Origin: Saccharothrix espanaensis DSM 44229
GTDB taxonomy: Bacteria > Actinomycetota > Actinomycetes > Mycobacteriales > Pseudonocardiaceae
Direction: 5' to 3'
Length of the DNA stretch: 64,000 nucleotides
Assembly (NCBI RefSeq): GCF_000328705.1
Contig: NC_019673.1
Coordinates: 1,674,001 to 1,738,000, forward strand
Of this stretch, positions 26,732 to 37,023 are shown one piece after another. Positions within the stretch are counted from its first letter, which is position 1; each line of letters begins with the position of its first letter. The translations under genes and the position numbers were made by a program. The notes under the pieces were generated by a model. That model was not told the origin of the DNA. It was given only the letters and a program-made list of their open reading frames with translations, and searched no databases.

Positions 26732-27757
26732 ATGCGTATTGGTGTGCTCACCGGCGGTGGTGACTGCCCCGGCCTCAACGCGGTCATCCGCGCCGTGGTC
26801 CGCAAGGGCGTCGAGGGCCACGGCTGGGAGATCGTGGGCTTCCGCAACGGCTGGCAGGGCCCGGTCGAAGGGCTCACCAAGCCGATCGGGCTCGGCGACG
26901 TCGAGGACATCCTCACCCGGGGCGGCACGATCCTGGGCTCGTCGCGCACCAACCCGTACAAGATCGAGGGCGGTGTCGACCGGATCCGCGAGGTGCTCGC
27001 CGCCGAGGGCGTCGACGCGCTGATCGCGATCGGCGGCGAGGACACCCTGGGTGTCGCGAAGCGGCTGACCGACGACGGCATCGGCGTGGTCGGCGTGCCG
27101 AAGACCATCGACAACGACCTGGGCGCGACGGACTACACGTTCGGCTTCGACACCGCCGTGCACATCGCCACCGAGTCCATCGACCGGCTGCGCACCACCG
27201 CCGAGTCCCACCACCGGGCGCTCGTGGTCGAGGTCATGGGCCGGCACGCGGGCTGGATCGCGCTGCACTCCGGCCTCGCGGGCGGCGCGAACGTGATCCT
27301 GGTGCCGGAGCGGCCGTTCAGCGTGGAGAAGGTCGTCGAGTGGGTGGAGCGGCGGTTCGAGCGGCAGTACGCGCCGATCATCGTCGTCGCCGAGGGCGCG
27401 GTGCCCGAGGGCGGCGCCGAGGTGCTGCACTCCGGTGAGAAGGACGCGTTCGGCCACGTCCGGCTGGGCGGGGTCGGCACCTGGCTGGCCGAGGAGATCG
27501 CCGAGCGCACCGGCCAGGAGTCCCGCGCGGTCGTGCTCGGGCACACCCAGCGCGGCGGCATCCCGACCGCGTACGACCGGGTGCTGGCGACCAGGTTCGG
27601 CCTGCACGCGGTGGACGCGGTCGCCGAGGGCGACTTCGGCGTGATGGTGGCGCTGCGCGGCACCGACATCGTGCGGGTGAAGCTCTCCGAGGCGACGGCC
27701 GAGCTCAAGACCGTGCCGCTGGAGCGCTACGCCGAGGCCGAGGTCTTCTTCGGCTAG
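26732..27757 (+). CDS. pfp: 6-phosphofructokinase, residues of the pyrophosphate-dependent type
   Basis: Phosphorylates fructose 6-phosphate at C1. The 341-residue PfkA-family protein has GGGDCPGLNAVIR at 8-20, GGEDT at 101-105 and PKTIDND at 123-129. Asp104 and Lys124 are the residues that mark pyrophosphate users; ATP users have Gly at both. The actinomycete Amycolatopsis enzyme with GGEDT is a known PPi-PFK, whereas the Streptomyces ATP enzyme has GGEGT. ATG 26732 is chosen because the family N-terminus MRIGVLTGG starts here. Cofactor is inference from these residues. Confidence 0.88.
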   Translation: MRIGVLTGGGDCPGLNAVIRAVVRKGVEGHGWEIVGFRNGWQGPVEGLTKPIGLGDVEDILTRGGTILGSSRTNPYKIEGGVDRIREVLAAEGVDALIAIGGEDTLGVAKRLTDDGIGVVGVPKTIDNDLGATDYTFGFDTAVHIATESIDRLRTTAESHHRALVVEVMGRHAGWIALHSGLAGGANVILVPERPFSVEKVVEWVERRFERQYAPIIVVAEGAVPEGGAEVLHSGEKDAFGHVRLGGVGTWLAEEIAERTGQESRAVVLGHTQRGGIPTAYDRVLATRFGLHAVDAVAEGDFGVMVALRGTDIVRVKLSEATAELKTVPLERYAEAEVFFG

Positions 27758-27771
27758 GCAGCACGACCTTC

Positions 27772-27812
27772 GGGCGCTTCCGGACGGACCCTCGACCCGC
27801 CCGGAAGCGCCC
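27772..27812 (+). terminator. hairpin terminator after the phosphofructokinase
   Basis: GGGCGCTTCCGG pairs perfectly over 12 bp with CCGGAAGCGCCC across a 17-base loop, 15 bases after the stop. Confidence 0.8.
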
Positions 27813-28196
27813 GTTGCCGTCTTCCCGCCTGCTGCCGGCAGCCGGGCCGGGGAACGGCCGACCGCCCGTTCCCCGCGCGACCCGGCCGGGACGGGAGCCG
27901 TGCGGGGCCGCCGGTACGGGTTCCCGCAGCACCTTCCGGCGCGCGCCGGCCGGAGATCTCCCGAACCGCTTCGACGCCCCGCCGCGTCGGGTACGACCAC
28001 GCCGGACCGGCCCGGACCGGTGCCCGCACGCGGTCGGACGAGCCTTGGCCACCGGGTGCGGCGCGCGCTGCGGGAACAGGTCCGCGACGGGCGTTGCGAC
28101 CCCACGTCGCCCGGCGATTCGCCCCCCGGGCGGGTGGTGGGCATGACGCGCATCATGATGAGGCGATCCAGTGCCCGTCCCTCAGCGCGGACCGCC
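27813..28196. other. intergenic region without a supported gene
   Basis: About 385 bases upstream of aroG. Several open frames exist in both directions but all are arginine/proline-rich high-GC artefacts. A possible 20-codon leader frame at 28143-28205 ends just before aroG but has no Trp and only one Tyr codon. A -10 (TACCCT, 28197-28202) closes the region. Confidence 0.5.
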
Positions 28197-28202
28197 TACC
28201 CT
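28197..28202 (+). promoter_or_regulatory. -10 hexamer TACCCT, aroG
   Basis: TACCCT ends 6 bases before GTG 28209; no Shine-Dalgarno is visible, so aroG is probably leaderless. Confidence 0.45.
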
Positions 28203-28205
28203 TAA

Positions 28206-29597
<1,392 letters not shown>

Positions 29598-29615
29598 CCT
29601 GATCGGACCCGACCC

Positions 29616-29658
29616 GCGCCCGGCGGCCCAGGACCCCACGTCCCGGACCGCCGGGCGC
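29616..29658 (+). terminator. hairpin terminator after aroG
   Basis: GCGCCCGGCGGCCC and GGACCGCCGGGCGC pair at 13 of 14 positions across a 15-base loop. Confidence 0.75.
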
Positions 29659-29689
29659 TGTCGTCTCCGGGGCCGCTGTCGTTCCGGGC

Positions 29690-30146
29690 GCTGTCGTCGC
29701 GGGCGTCGCCCTCGCGGCGGTGCGGTCGACCGCCGCGCTCGACCTCCGCGCGCCGGGCCGCCCAGAAGGCCGCGTCCCGCCCGCCGACGGCCACGCCGGT
29801 CCCGCCGTCGAGCTGTTCGCGCAGGTTGTCCGGCGTGCCGGTTGATCTCGGTGAGCCGGTGCGGCAGGACGTCGAACAGCGTCACGTCCGGGCGCGGCCA
29901 CCACGGCACGTGACCAGGTGCGTCGAACGCGTCGACCGTCGCGGCCGAGTGCGCCCACACCCGCCGGTAGCGCTCCACGATCCCGGCGCGGGTCTCGTGC
30001 TCGGTCGCCCACAGGTCGGTGCCGCGCGCGGTCTCGTCGTCCCAGCGGGGCAGCGGCTCGGGGAACGGCCGGCCGAAGACCTCGCCCGAGGTAGCGGGCC
30101 TCCGACGTCGCCTCGTGCTCGACCAGGCCGAGCACGAGGCCGCCCG
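29690..30146 (-). pseudogene. decayed DinB/DUF664-like gene with two frameshifts
   Basis: On the minus strand directly after the kinase stop, three frames in succession give one DinB-type protein: GLVLGLVEHEATSEARYLG, then GRPFPEPLPRWDDETARGTD up to DVLPHRLTEINRHAG, then NLREQLDGGTGVAVGGRDAA and FWAARRAEVE. The first shift is one extra G at about 30084-30087; the second, near 29835, fits loss of 8 bases from a repeated CACGCCG (expected HAGHAD). The first about 40 codons and the C-terminus are also missing. A sequencing error could explain one shift but not the truncations. DUF664/DinB proteins are thiol-dependent metalloenzymes or unknowns. Confidence 0.7.
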
Positions 30147-30149
30147 CCG

Positions 30150-32195
30150 TCAGACCGCGATGATCGTGATCTTGGTGCCCTTCGGCACCCGCTCGCCGGG
30201 CCGGATCGACTGGTTGATCACCGTCGCCCGCTCCCGGTTGTTGAACTGCACCTCGACCTGGAAGCCCGCCTTCTCCAAGGTCTCCTTGGCCTCCCTGAGC
30301 TTCTTGCCCTCGACGTTCGGCACGGTCACGCCCCGGTCCGCCGCGACGATCACGGTGACCCGCTTGTCCGCGCCGAGCGTGGTGCCCGCCACCGGGTTGG
30401 TCCGGACCACCCGGCCGCCGTCGACCTCGCCGGAGGGCTCCTCGGGGCCCTCCACGGGGTCGAACCCGGCCGCGGCCAGCTCCGCGAACGCCTCGTCCTT
30501 CGTCTTGCCCTTCACGTTCGGCACCGGCTTGGGCTGCACGCCCTTGCTCAGCACGACCGTCACGACGCTGCCGATCTCCACGGCCGTGCCGGGCGCGGGC
30601 TTGGTCGTCACGACCTTGCCCTTGGGCACGCGGTCGCTGAACGCGTCGTCGTTCGGGTCGAGCTTGGACTTCAGCCCGACCGCGGCGATCTCCCGCTCCG
30701 CGGCGGCCGGGTCGGAGCCCGCCGCCACCTGCGGCACGACCGGCTTGCCACGCGAGACCACCACCCGCACCAGGTCGCCGCGGGTGGCCTCGGCGCCGGG
30801 GGCCGGGTCGGTGCTGAGCACCTGGCCGCTGGGCACGGTGTTGCTGTTCTCGGTGGACACCGCGGACTTCAGGTTCGCGCTCTCCAGGATCGCGACCGCC
30901 GCGTCCTGCTCCTTGCCGACCACGTCGGGCACCGACTCGACCCGGCCGATGGACAGCCACCAGCTCACCAGGCCGACCACGACCGCCGCGACCGCGACGA
31001 CGCTGATCCAGGTGATGAACTGCTTCTTGCTCTTGGCCCGCATCTCCTCGTAGAGCTGCTCGGGCGTCTTCTTCTTCGGAGGCCGCTTCGGTCGCACGGG
31101 CCGCGTGCGGGGCACCACGGCCGTCTGCTGCCCTCCCAGGGGCGCGGGAACGCCCATGGCGGGCGACGGGGTGGGGTCGAGCCCGCGCGGCAACGCCTGG
31201 GTGCCCTGCGGGCCGGGCGGCGGGAACCGGCGCACCGGCACGGTCGCCTCGGCGAAGGCCACGGCCCCGACGCCCACCGGCTGCACCCGCTCGGTCTTCG
31301 GCTCGGCCGACGCGGGGGTGTCGGCGGTCGCCGCCGTCACGGTCGGCACGTCCACGGCGGCCAGGCCGAGCGTCGCCCGCGCCGTCTCCACCTCGGACAG
31401 GAACGCCTCGGCGTCCGCCGGGCGCAGGAACGGCTCCTTGCGCGTCGACCGGCGGACCAGCTCCGCGACCTCGGCGGGCACGCCGGTCACCGGCGGCACC
31501 TCTTCGTTCACGTGCCGGTAGGCGACCGAGATGGCCGTGTCGCCGACGTAAGGCGGCGCGCCGGTCAGCATCTCGTAGAGCAGCACGCCCGCCGAGTACA
31601 CGTCGCTGCGGGCGTCGGCGTTGCCGTTGGTGACCTGTTCGGGTGACAGGTACGCGACTGTGCCGAGGATCGTCGTGTCGCTCGTGATGGCCGGCGTGGA
31701 CACGGCGCGCGCCAGGCCGAAGTCTGCGACCTTCACCACACCGGCGCGCCCGATGAGCACGTTCTCCGGCTTCACGTCCCGGTGCACGAGCCCGGCCCGG
31801 TGCGCGGCGGCCAGCGGCGAGAGCACCCGCTCCAGCACCGTCAGCGCCAGCGGCACGTCCAGCTTCCCCCGGGCGGTGATCAGGTCGCGCAGCGTGCCGC
31901 CCTCGACCAGCTCCATCACCAGGTAGACCCGGTCCTCGTCCACGCCCTGGTCGTGGACCGCGACGACACCGGGGTGGTGCAGCCCGGCCGCGGCGCGCGC
32001 TTCCCGCTCGAACCGCGCGACGAACTGCGGGTCCGAGGAGAACCGGGGGTCCATGACCTTGATCGCCACGGGGCGCTCCAAGCGCGTGTCGACGCCCCGG
32101 TACACGGTGGACATGCCCCCGCGTGCCACCAGGGTGCCCACTCGGTAGCGTTGTTCGAGCAGCCCGCCGATCACGTTCGTCGCCGACCTTTCCAC
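30150..32195 (-). CDS. transmembrane Ser/Thr protein kinase with four PASTA domains
   Basis: The 681-residue protein has an N-terminal Hanks kinase domain (about 13-275: VARGGMSTVYRG, AIKVM, catalytic HRDVKPEN, DFGLA, GTVAYLSPEQ activation segment), a proline-rich juxtamembrane linker, one membrane span at about 400-420 (VVAVAAVVVGLVSWWL) and four extracellular PASTA repeats (starting VPDVVGK, VPQVAAG, VPNVKGK, VPNVEGK). PASTA repeats bind muropeptides or lipid II in the PknB family. The gene sits in the Rv2176 (pknL) position, but PknL of M. tuberculosis lacks PASTA repeats. GTG 32195 lies 8 bases after TACGAT. Confidence 0.93.
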   Translation of the reverse strand: MERSATNVIGGLLEQRYRVGTLVARGGMSTVYRGVDTRLERPVAIKVMDPRFSSDPQFVARFEREARAAAGLHHPGVVAVHDQGVDEDRVYLVMELVEGGTLRDLITARGKLDVPLALTVLERVLSPLAAAHRAGLVHRDVKPENVLIGRAGVVKVADFGLARAVSTPAITSDTTILGTVAYLSPEQVTNGNADARSDVYSAGVLLYEMLTGAPPYVGDTAISVAYRHVNEEVPPVTGVPAEVAELVRRSTRKEPFLRPADAEAFLSEVETARATLGLAAVDVPTVTAATADTPASAEPKTERVQPVGVGAVAFAEATVPVRRFPPPGPQGTQALPRGLDPTPSPAMGVPAPLGGQQTAVVPRTRPVRPKRPPKKKTPEQLYEEMRAKSKKQFITWISVVAVAAVVVGLVSWWLSIGRVESVPDVVGKEQDAAVAILESANLKSAVSTENSNTVPSGQVLSTDPAPGAEATRGDLVRVVVSRGKPVVPQVAAGSDPAAAEREIAAVGLKSKLDPNDDAFSDRVPKGKVVTTKPAPGTAVEIGSVVTVVLSKGVQPKPVPNVKGKTKDEAFAELAAAGFDPVEGPEEPSGEVDGGRVVRTNPVAGTTLGADKRVTVIVAADRGVTVPNVEGKKLREAKETLEKAGFQVEVQFNNRERATVINQSIRPGERVPKGTKITIIAV

Positions 32196-32203
32196 AGCCG
32201 TGG

Positions 32204-32209
32204 ATCGTA
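32204..32209 (-). promoter_or_regulatory. -10 hexamer TACGAT, PASTA kinase
   Basis: TACGAT on the minus strand ends 8 bases before GTG 32195. Confidence 0.4.
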
Positions 32210-32371
32210 CGGTGGGGTGGAGCCGACCGGAGCCGTGCGCTGGGAGCATCCCGACCGGCGTGTGGGATCCGTGTCAAAGCCCCCGGAAACAGGGGGTGTC
32301 CGGGAACCGACCCGGGGGTGTACCGCCACCACCCGGTTGGCGCAGGGCATTGCTCCCGGCGTTGTGGCATC

Positions 32372-32746
32372 GTGACGCACGTGAGTGCGATTCCTGCCGC
32401 TGCGGATGTGCTGGCTCCCGACCTGGAGGTCCTTGACCTGCCTGAGGTCGGCGAGCGTCTTGGCCTGCCGGTCACCCGTGTCCACCAGTTGCTGCGCGAC
32501 GGCCAGTTGCTCGCGGAGCGCCGGAACGGTGTCCTCGTCGTCCCCTCCCAGTTCCTCGCCGCCGGAGGCGTGGTGAAGGGGCTGCCCGGCACCATCACGG
32601 TGCTGCGCGACTCCGGTTACTCGACCGATGAGATCCTTCGCTGGCTGTTCACCGAAGACGACACGCTGCCCGGCACGCCGATCGAGGCGTTGCGCGGCGA
32701 CCGCGGCCGCGAGGTGAAGCGGCGGGCACAGTCCATGGGCTTCTGA
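32372..32746 (+). CDS. Rv2175c-like DNA-binding protein
   Basis: A 124-residue protein with a winged helix-turn-helix N-terminal half (DLPEVGERLGLPVTRVHQLLRDGQLLAERR) and a C-terminal helical part (GYSTDEILRWLFTEDDTLPG). It is divergent from the kinase gene, as Rv2175c is from pknL; the mycobacterial protein is a PknL substrate whose phosphorylation stops DNA binding. GTG 32372 or GTG 32381 could start it. Phosphorylation by the neighbouring kinase is inference. Confidence 0.85.
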   Translation: MTHVSAIPAAADVLAPDLEVLDLPEVGERLGLPVTRVHQLLRDGQLLAERRNGVLVVPSQFLAAGGVVKGLPGTITVLRDSGYSTDEILRWLFTEDDTLPGTPIEALRGDRGREVKRRAQSMGF

Positions 32747-32766
32747 CTCGTGCGCCGACCAGACCA

Positions 32767-33699
32767 CTAACTCCGACCAGGCGCGTCCGGGCGGTTCCAG
32801 CGGAGCCGTCCGGACGTCGCGCGGGCCGCCACCGACCGGGACAGCCCCGGCAGGGCGACCGAGAGCCGCCGTGCGTTCGACACCACCACGCGCTTGTCCA
32901 GCACGTGGTGGTCGGCGACGGCTATTCCGTCCAGGATCTCCCGGTAGAGCACCAGCGCCGTGCGCACGCACGGCCGTGCGACCGGGTGCAGCAGCGGCAC
33001 GGCCGTCTCCGCCTCCCGGTACGCCGCGTACGCCACCGCGGTGAGGTGCCGCACCGCGCGCCTGATGCGTTCGTCCGGCTTGCCCGTGCGTCGCGACCAC
33101 GCCAACAACTCCCGGTTCACGTCGTAGACGCGCAACACGTCCTGCGGCAGGTACACGCGACCGCGGTCGAGATCCTCTCCCACGTCCCGCAAGAAGTTCG
33201 TGAGCTGGAACGCGCGCCCCAACGCCGCCGCGCCCGGCTCGGCGTGCGACAGGGGCGCGATGGTGCCGAAGACCGGCAGCAGTTGCAGCCCGATCACCTC
33301 GGCCGACCCGCGCATGTACCGGTCCAGCTCGGCGAGCGTCGCGTACTCGGTGGTGTGCAGGTCCATCCGCATCGACGCCAGGAAGTCCGCGAACAGCGCG
33401 GGGTCGATCCGGTAGCGCCGCACGGTGTCCGCGAGCGCCGCCAGCACCGGGTGCCCGGTGGGGCGTCCCGCCAGTTCGTCGGCCAGCTGCCGCTCCAGCA
33501 CGTCCAGCTCGCCCGCCGGGTCGGCGGAGGTGCCGCTGTCCACGATCTCGTCGGCCCACCGTGCGAAGCCGTACAGGGCGTGCACGGCGGGGCGTCGCAC
33601 GGGCGGGAGCAGCCGGGTGGCGAGGAAGAACGTGCGGCCGTGGCGGGCGTTGAGCTCACGGCACCGGGCGTAGGCGTCGGCCAGGGCCGGCCCGGTCAC
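32767..33699 (-). CDS. crtB: phytoene synthase
   Basis: Joins two geranylgeranyl diphosphates to phytoene. The 310-residue trans-isoprenyl diphosphate synthase has both Asp-rich motifs: DEIVD at 50-54 and DVGEDLDRGRVYLP further on, plus QLTNFLRD. GTG 33699 overlaps the stop of the mannosyltransferase gene (GTGA), so the two are translationally coupled. idsA and crtI lie upstream on the same strand. A squalene-synthase-like activity is less likely given crtI close by. Confidence 0.88.
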   Translation of the reverse strand: MTGPALADAYARCRELNARHGRTFFLATRLLPPVRRPAVHALYGFARWADEIVDSGTSADPAGELDVLERQLADELAGRPTGHPVLAALADTVRRYRIDPALFADFLASMRMDLHTTEYATLAELDRYMRGSAEVIGLQLLPVFGTIAPLSHAEPGAAALGRAFQLTNFLRDVGEDLDRGRVYLPQDVLRVYDVNRELLAWSRRTGKPDERIRRAVRHLTAVAYAAYREAETAVPLLHPVARPCVRTALVLYREILDGIAVADHHVLDKRVVVSNARRLSVALPGLSRSVAARATSGRLRWNRPDAPGRS

Positions 33700-35210
33700 G
33701 GGTACCTGCTGGACAGCTTCAGCGGGTCGGGCTTGACCAGGGAGACGCACGCCAGCGCCGAGACGGCGGCGATGAGCGCCAGGTAGCCCCACGAGTAGAG
33801 CGCGGTGTCACCGTCGGGGAAGGTCACCAGCAGCAGGAACGTGGAGAAGAACGCCGCCGCCTGCAACCCCTTGGTGCTCCAGGCCAGGCCGGCCGCCAGC
33901 ACCAGCGCCCAGCTGAAGTACCAGGGCAGCGTGGCCGGCGAGAGCAGCGCCACGGCCAGCGACGTGATCGCCGCCCGGCGGATCGCCTCCGGCCCGCCGT
34001 CGGCGGCGGCCCGCCACTGCCGCCAGGCGATGAACAGCAGCAGCAGCGACCCGAGGCCGCGCGCGACGGTCAGGAACACGCCCGGCTCGACCCGCACCAC
34101 CAGGTTCACGACGGTGTGGGCGAAGTCACCGACGGCGCTGGGCAGCGACAGCCAGTTGACGATGGTGGACGACGAGCTCAGCGCCGGGATCCAGCCCAGG
34201 TCGAGCCCGGACAGCAGGGTCGTCGCGGTGAACACCACGAGGAACGTGGCCAGCCCGCCCGCGATGGCCTTGACCAGCTGCACCGTCCGCGAGCCCGCCA
34301 GCCGTCGCGCCCACACCAGCACCAGGAACGGCAGCGCGACGACGGCGGTGGCCTTCACCGCGAACGCCAGGGTCACCACGGCGATCCCCAGCACGTGCCG
34401 GCCGTCGAGCACGAACAGGCAGCCGGCGGCCATCAGGCCGACCATCAGCAGGTCGTTGTGCGCGCCGCCGATGAGGTGCACGAGCATCAGCGGGTTCGCC
34501 GCGGCCAGCCACAGCGCGACCGCGGGCCGGCCGCCGAGGTGGCGGGCCAGGCCGGGCAGCGCCCAGCAGAGCAGCGCCAGGCCGATGGCCAGCACGAACC
34601 GCATCAGCACCACGCCGCCGATGACGCTCGCGTGGGTGGCCCACACGACGCTCATGGCGAGCACCAGGAACACCGGGCCGTACGGCGCGGGCGTGTTCTG
34701 CCAGACCCAGCTCACGTTGTCCGACAGCGGGCTCTGCAGCACCGCCGGGCCGACCTTGTACGGGTCCAGGCCGTTGAGCGCGATCTGGCCCTGGGCGAGG
34801 TAGCTGTAGATGTCCTTGCTGAACAGCGGCGGCGCGAACAGCAGCGGCAGCGTCCACACGACGATCGCGGTCAGCACGGCGCTGCTGCCGACGTGCCCGT
34901 TGCGGACCATGCGGCCGAGCCGGATCCACGACCAGATCACCAGGCCCAGGCCGAGGTAGAGCACGGCGGTGGCCAGGTCCTGGCCGTGGCCGTACCGGAT
35001 CCAGCTCAGCGTGGTGTCGGCGAGCAGCGGGTCGCGCTTGAGGGTCGCCCCCGCGCCGGTGCCGCCCAGCGCGACGAGCATGACGCCCGCGACGCCGAGC
35101 AGGATGGTCCGCACGGGGATCCCGCCGGGGTCCGGAACCTGGGTAGCACCGGACCGCACCGGCTCGACAGGTGCGGCGCTCGATCGGGGTGGGGACGGGG
35201 TCGCGGCCAT
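33696..35210 (-). CDS. MptA-like alpha-1,6-mannosyltransferase (GT-C fold)
   Basis: A 504-residue polytopic membrane protein with about twelve spans, homologous by position and pattern to Rv2174 (MptA), which extends the mannan backbone of lipomannan using polyprenyl-phosphate-mannose. Visible markers: FAPPLFSKDIYSYLAQGQIAL with the acidic catalytic-type residue in the first large extracytoplasmic loop, GLDPYKVGP, and PAPYGPVFL. The N-terminus (about 1-35) is proline/serine-rich and cytoplasmic. It is embedded between crtI and crtB, overlapping crtB by four bases. Confidence 0.85.
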   Translation of the reverse strand: MAATPSPPRSSAAPVEPVRSGATQVPDPGGIPVRTILLGVAGVMLVALGGTGAGATLKRDPLLADTTLSWIRYGHGQDLATAVLYLGLGLVIWSWIRLGRMVRNGHVGSSAVLTAIVVWTLPLLFAPPLFSKDIYSYLAQGQIALNGLDPYKVGPAVLQSPLSDNVSWVWQNTPAPYGPVFLVLAMSVVWATHASVIGGVVLMRFVLAIGLALLCWALPGLARHLGGRPAVALWLAAANPLMLVHLIGGAHNDLLMVGLMAAGCLFVLDGRHVLGIAVVTLAFAVKATAVVALPFLVLVWARRLAGSRTVQLVKAIAGGLATFLVVFTATTLLSGLDLGWIPALSSSSTIVNWLSLPSAVGDFAHTVVNLVVRVEPGVFLTVARGLGSLLLLFIAWRQWRAAADGGPEAIRRAAITSLAVALLSPATLPWYFSWALVLAAGLAWSTKGLQAAAFFSTFLLLVTFPDGDTALYSWGYLALIAAVSALACVSLVKPDPLKLSSRYP

Positions 35211-35527
35211 CGCGGCAACATCGTCGCACAACGCGAGCGCGCGTCGGCACGCTATGGCGGGCACGCGTGGCGGGCTCGTGGCACCTCGACGGATCCTCGC
35301 ACGTGCGTCTCACCCGAGCGAGTGACCACATGGAGTATTCCGACGTGCGGGAACACCCGTTCGGGCGAGTTCCGCTGACGGCCTCCGGTCGTCCTTTCCG
35401 GTGTTGTTCGCACCGACCCCGCGTCTCGGTTCGACCCGGTCCGAGGGCGGTGTCCGGACGTCGGTCCGGAGTGCCCCCGATCACGCCACCGTCGGCGTCC
35501 GACGGCGCTCTGGTCCGCGACCACCGG
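35211..35527. other. spacer between crtI and the mannosyltransferase gene
   Basis: A 317-base minus-strand spacer with no supported gene. It contains two hairpins downstream of crtI (see terminator entry) and must hold the promoter of the mannosyltransferase-crtB unit, for which I could not choose a clear -10. Confidence 0.5.
35453..35505 (-). terminator. tandem hairpins downstream of crtI
   Basis: Two perfect 7-bp stems lie close together: TCCGGAC/GTCCGGA (35453-35470, 4-base loop) and CCGTCGG/CCGACGG (35489-35505, 3-base loop). They follow the crtI stop by about 22 bases on the minus strand. Confidence 0.5.
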
Positions 35528-37021
35528 TCACCGCGGGCTGTGCGCCCGCGTCCGCGCCGCCGGTCGCCGCCACGCCGCGCCGGTGGCCCCGGTGATCCGC
35601 TGGGCGGCCAGCCTCCCGGAGATCAGCACCGGCGGCACGCCCACGCCCGGCGTGGTGCCGCAGCCGGCCAGCACCGCGTTGTCCAGGACCAGGTTGCGCG
35701 GCCGGAACGGACCGGTCTGGGCGAACGTGTGCGCGGCCGAGAACGGCGTGCCCGCGGCCAGCCCCATGCCCGCCCAGTCCTTCGGCGTGACCAGGCGCTC
35801 GACCTCGATCGAGTCGCCGAACCCGGTCAGCCCGCGGGCCTGGAGGGTCTGCACCACCTCGTCCCGGTAGGCCGGGCCGACCCGCTCCCAGTCCACCGGG
35901 CCGACCCGCAGGTTCGGGACCGGCGCGAGCACGAACATGCCGCGCCCCGGCGGGCTGGTGACCAGCAGCGACGGGTCGCTCATCAGCGAGCCCCGGCGGG
36001 TCAGCTCGTCGAACGTGCGGTCCCACGCGCGGCCGAAGAACAACGTGTGGTGGGCCAGTTCCGGCCACGTCCGGTCGACGCCCGCGTGCAGCACGACCGC
36101 CGACGGCGACCACGTGATCGGCACCGGGCGGCGCGGGCGGTGGCCCAGCAGCCGGTAGGACATCGGCAGGTCCGGGGTGAGCACCACGGCGTCGCACGGG
36201 ATGCGCTCGCCCTGCGTCGTGCGCACGGCGGTGACCCGCCCGCCGATCCGCTCCAGCCACGCGACCTTCGTCCGGTAGCGCAGGTCCGCACCCGCGTCAC
36301 GGGCGGCGCCGGCCAACGCGTCGGGCAGCGCGCGCATCCCGCCACGCGGGTAGTAGACGCCCGCGATCGTGTCCATGTACGCGATCACGGCGTACGCGGC
36401 GAGCGCCTTGCGCGGCGGCACGCCCGCGTAGAGCGACTGGAACGAGAACACCCGCTGGAGCCGCTCGTCCTTGAGGAACCGCGCCACCGACGGGCCCAGC
36501 CGGGCGAAGCCGCGCAGCGCCGCCAGCCGCGCCAGCCGGGGCGTGAGCAGCCCGATCGGCGAGTCGAAGTTCGCGCCGATGAACGCGTCCTTCTCGACCC
36601 GGTAGAGCTCGGTCAGCCAGGACCGCAGCGCCCGGTAGCCGGCCGCCTCGGCGGGACCGGCGAACCGCCGCACCTCGGCCTCCATCGCGTCGCCGTCGGC
36701 GTGCACGTCCAGCACGTCGCCGTCGGCGAACCGCGCCCGGTAGGCGGGCTCGACGGGGGCCAGGTCCAGCCGGTCGGCCAGGCTCTCGCCGACCGCGTCC
36801 AGGGCCTCGTCCACCAGCTCCGGCATGGTCAGCACGGTCGGCCCGGTGTCGAACCGGTAGTCGCCCAGGTCCAGCCGCCCGGCCCGGCCGCCGGGCAGGT
36901 CGTCGCGCTCCACGACGGTGACCCGGCGGCCCGCGCCGAGCAGGTGCAGCGCCGCGGACAGGCCCGCCAAGCCCGCGCCGACCACGACGACGTGGTCGGT
37001 GCGGCCGGTGACCGTGCGCAT
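35528..37021 (-). CDS. crtI: phytoene desaturase
   Basis: FAD-dependent enzyme that converts phytoene to more conjugated products such as lycopene. The 497-residue protein has the N-terminal dinucleotide fold VVVVGAGLAGLSAALHL with the second loop VVERDDLPGGRAG, the DTGPTVLTMPEL segment and the C-terminal CrtI signature region (LDNAVLAGCGTTPGVGVPPVLISGR). ATG 37021 lies two bases after the idsA stop, so idsA-crtI form one unit. No lycopene cyclase gene is present in the window. Confidence 0.93.
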   Translation of the reverse strand: MRTVTGRTDHVVVVGAGLAGLSAALHLLGAGRRVTVVERDDLPGGRAGRLDLGDYRFDTGPTVLTMPELVDEALDAVGESLADRLDLAPVEPAYRARFADGDVLDVHADGDAMEAEVRRFAGPAEAAGYRALRSWLTELYRVEKDAFIGANFDSPIGLLTPRLARLAALRGFARLGPSVARFLKDERLQRVFSFQSLYAGVPPRKALAAYAVIAYMDTIAGVYYPRGGMRALPDALAGAARDAGADLRYRTKVAWLERIGGRVTAVRTTQGERIPCDAVVLTPDLPMSYRLLGHRPRRPVPITWSPSAVVLHAGVDRTWPELAHHTLFFGRAWDRTFDELTRRGSLMSDPSLLVTSPPGRGMFVLAPVPNLRVGPVDWERVGPAYRDEVVQTLQARGLTGFGDSIEVERLVTPKDWAGMGLAAGTPFSAAHTFAQTGPFRPRNLVLDNAVLAGCGTTPGVGVPPVLISGRLAAQRITGATGAAWRRPAARTRAHSPR

Positions 37022-37023
37022 GG

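Noticed and set aside
28143-28205. Leader peptide controlling aroG by attenuation
   Set aside because: The 20-codon frame has no Trp and one Tyr codon, no terminator/antiterminator pair is visible, and the promoter -10 overlaps its end.
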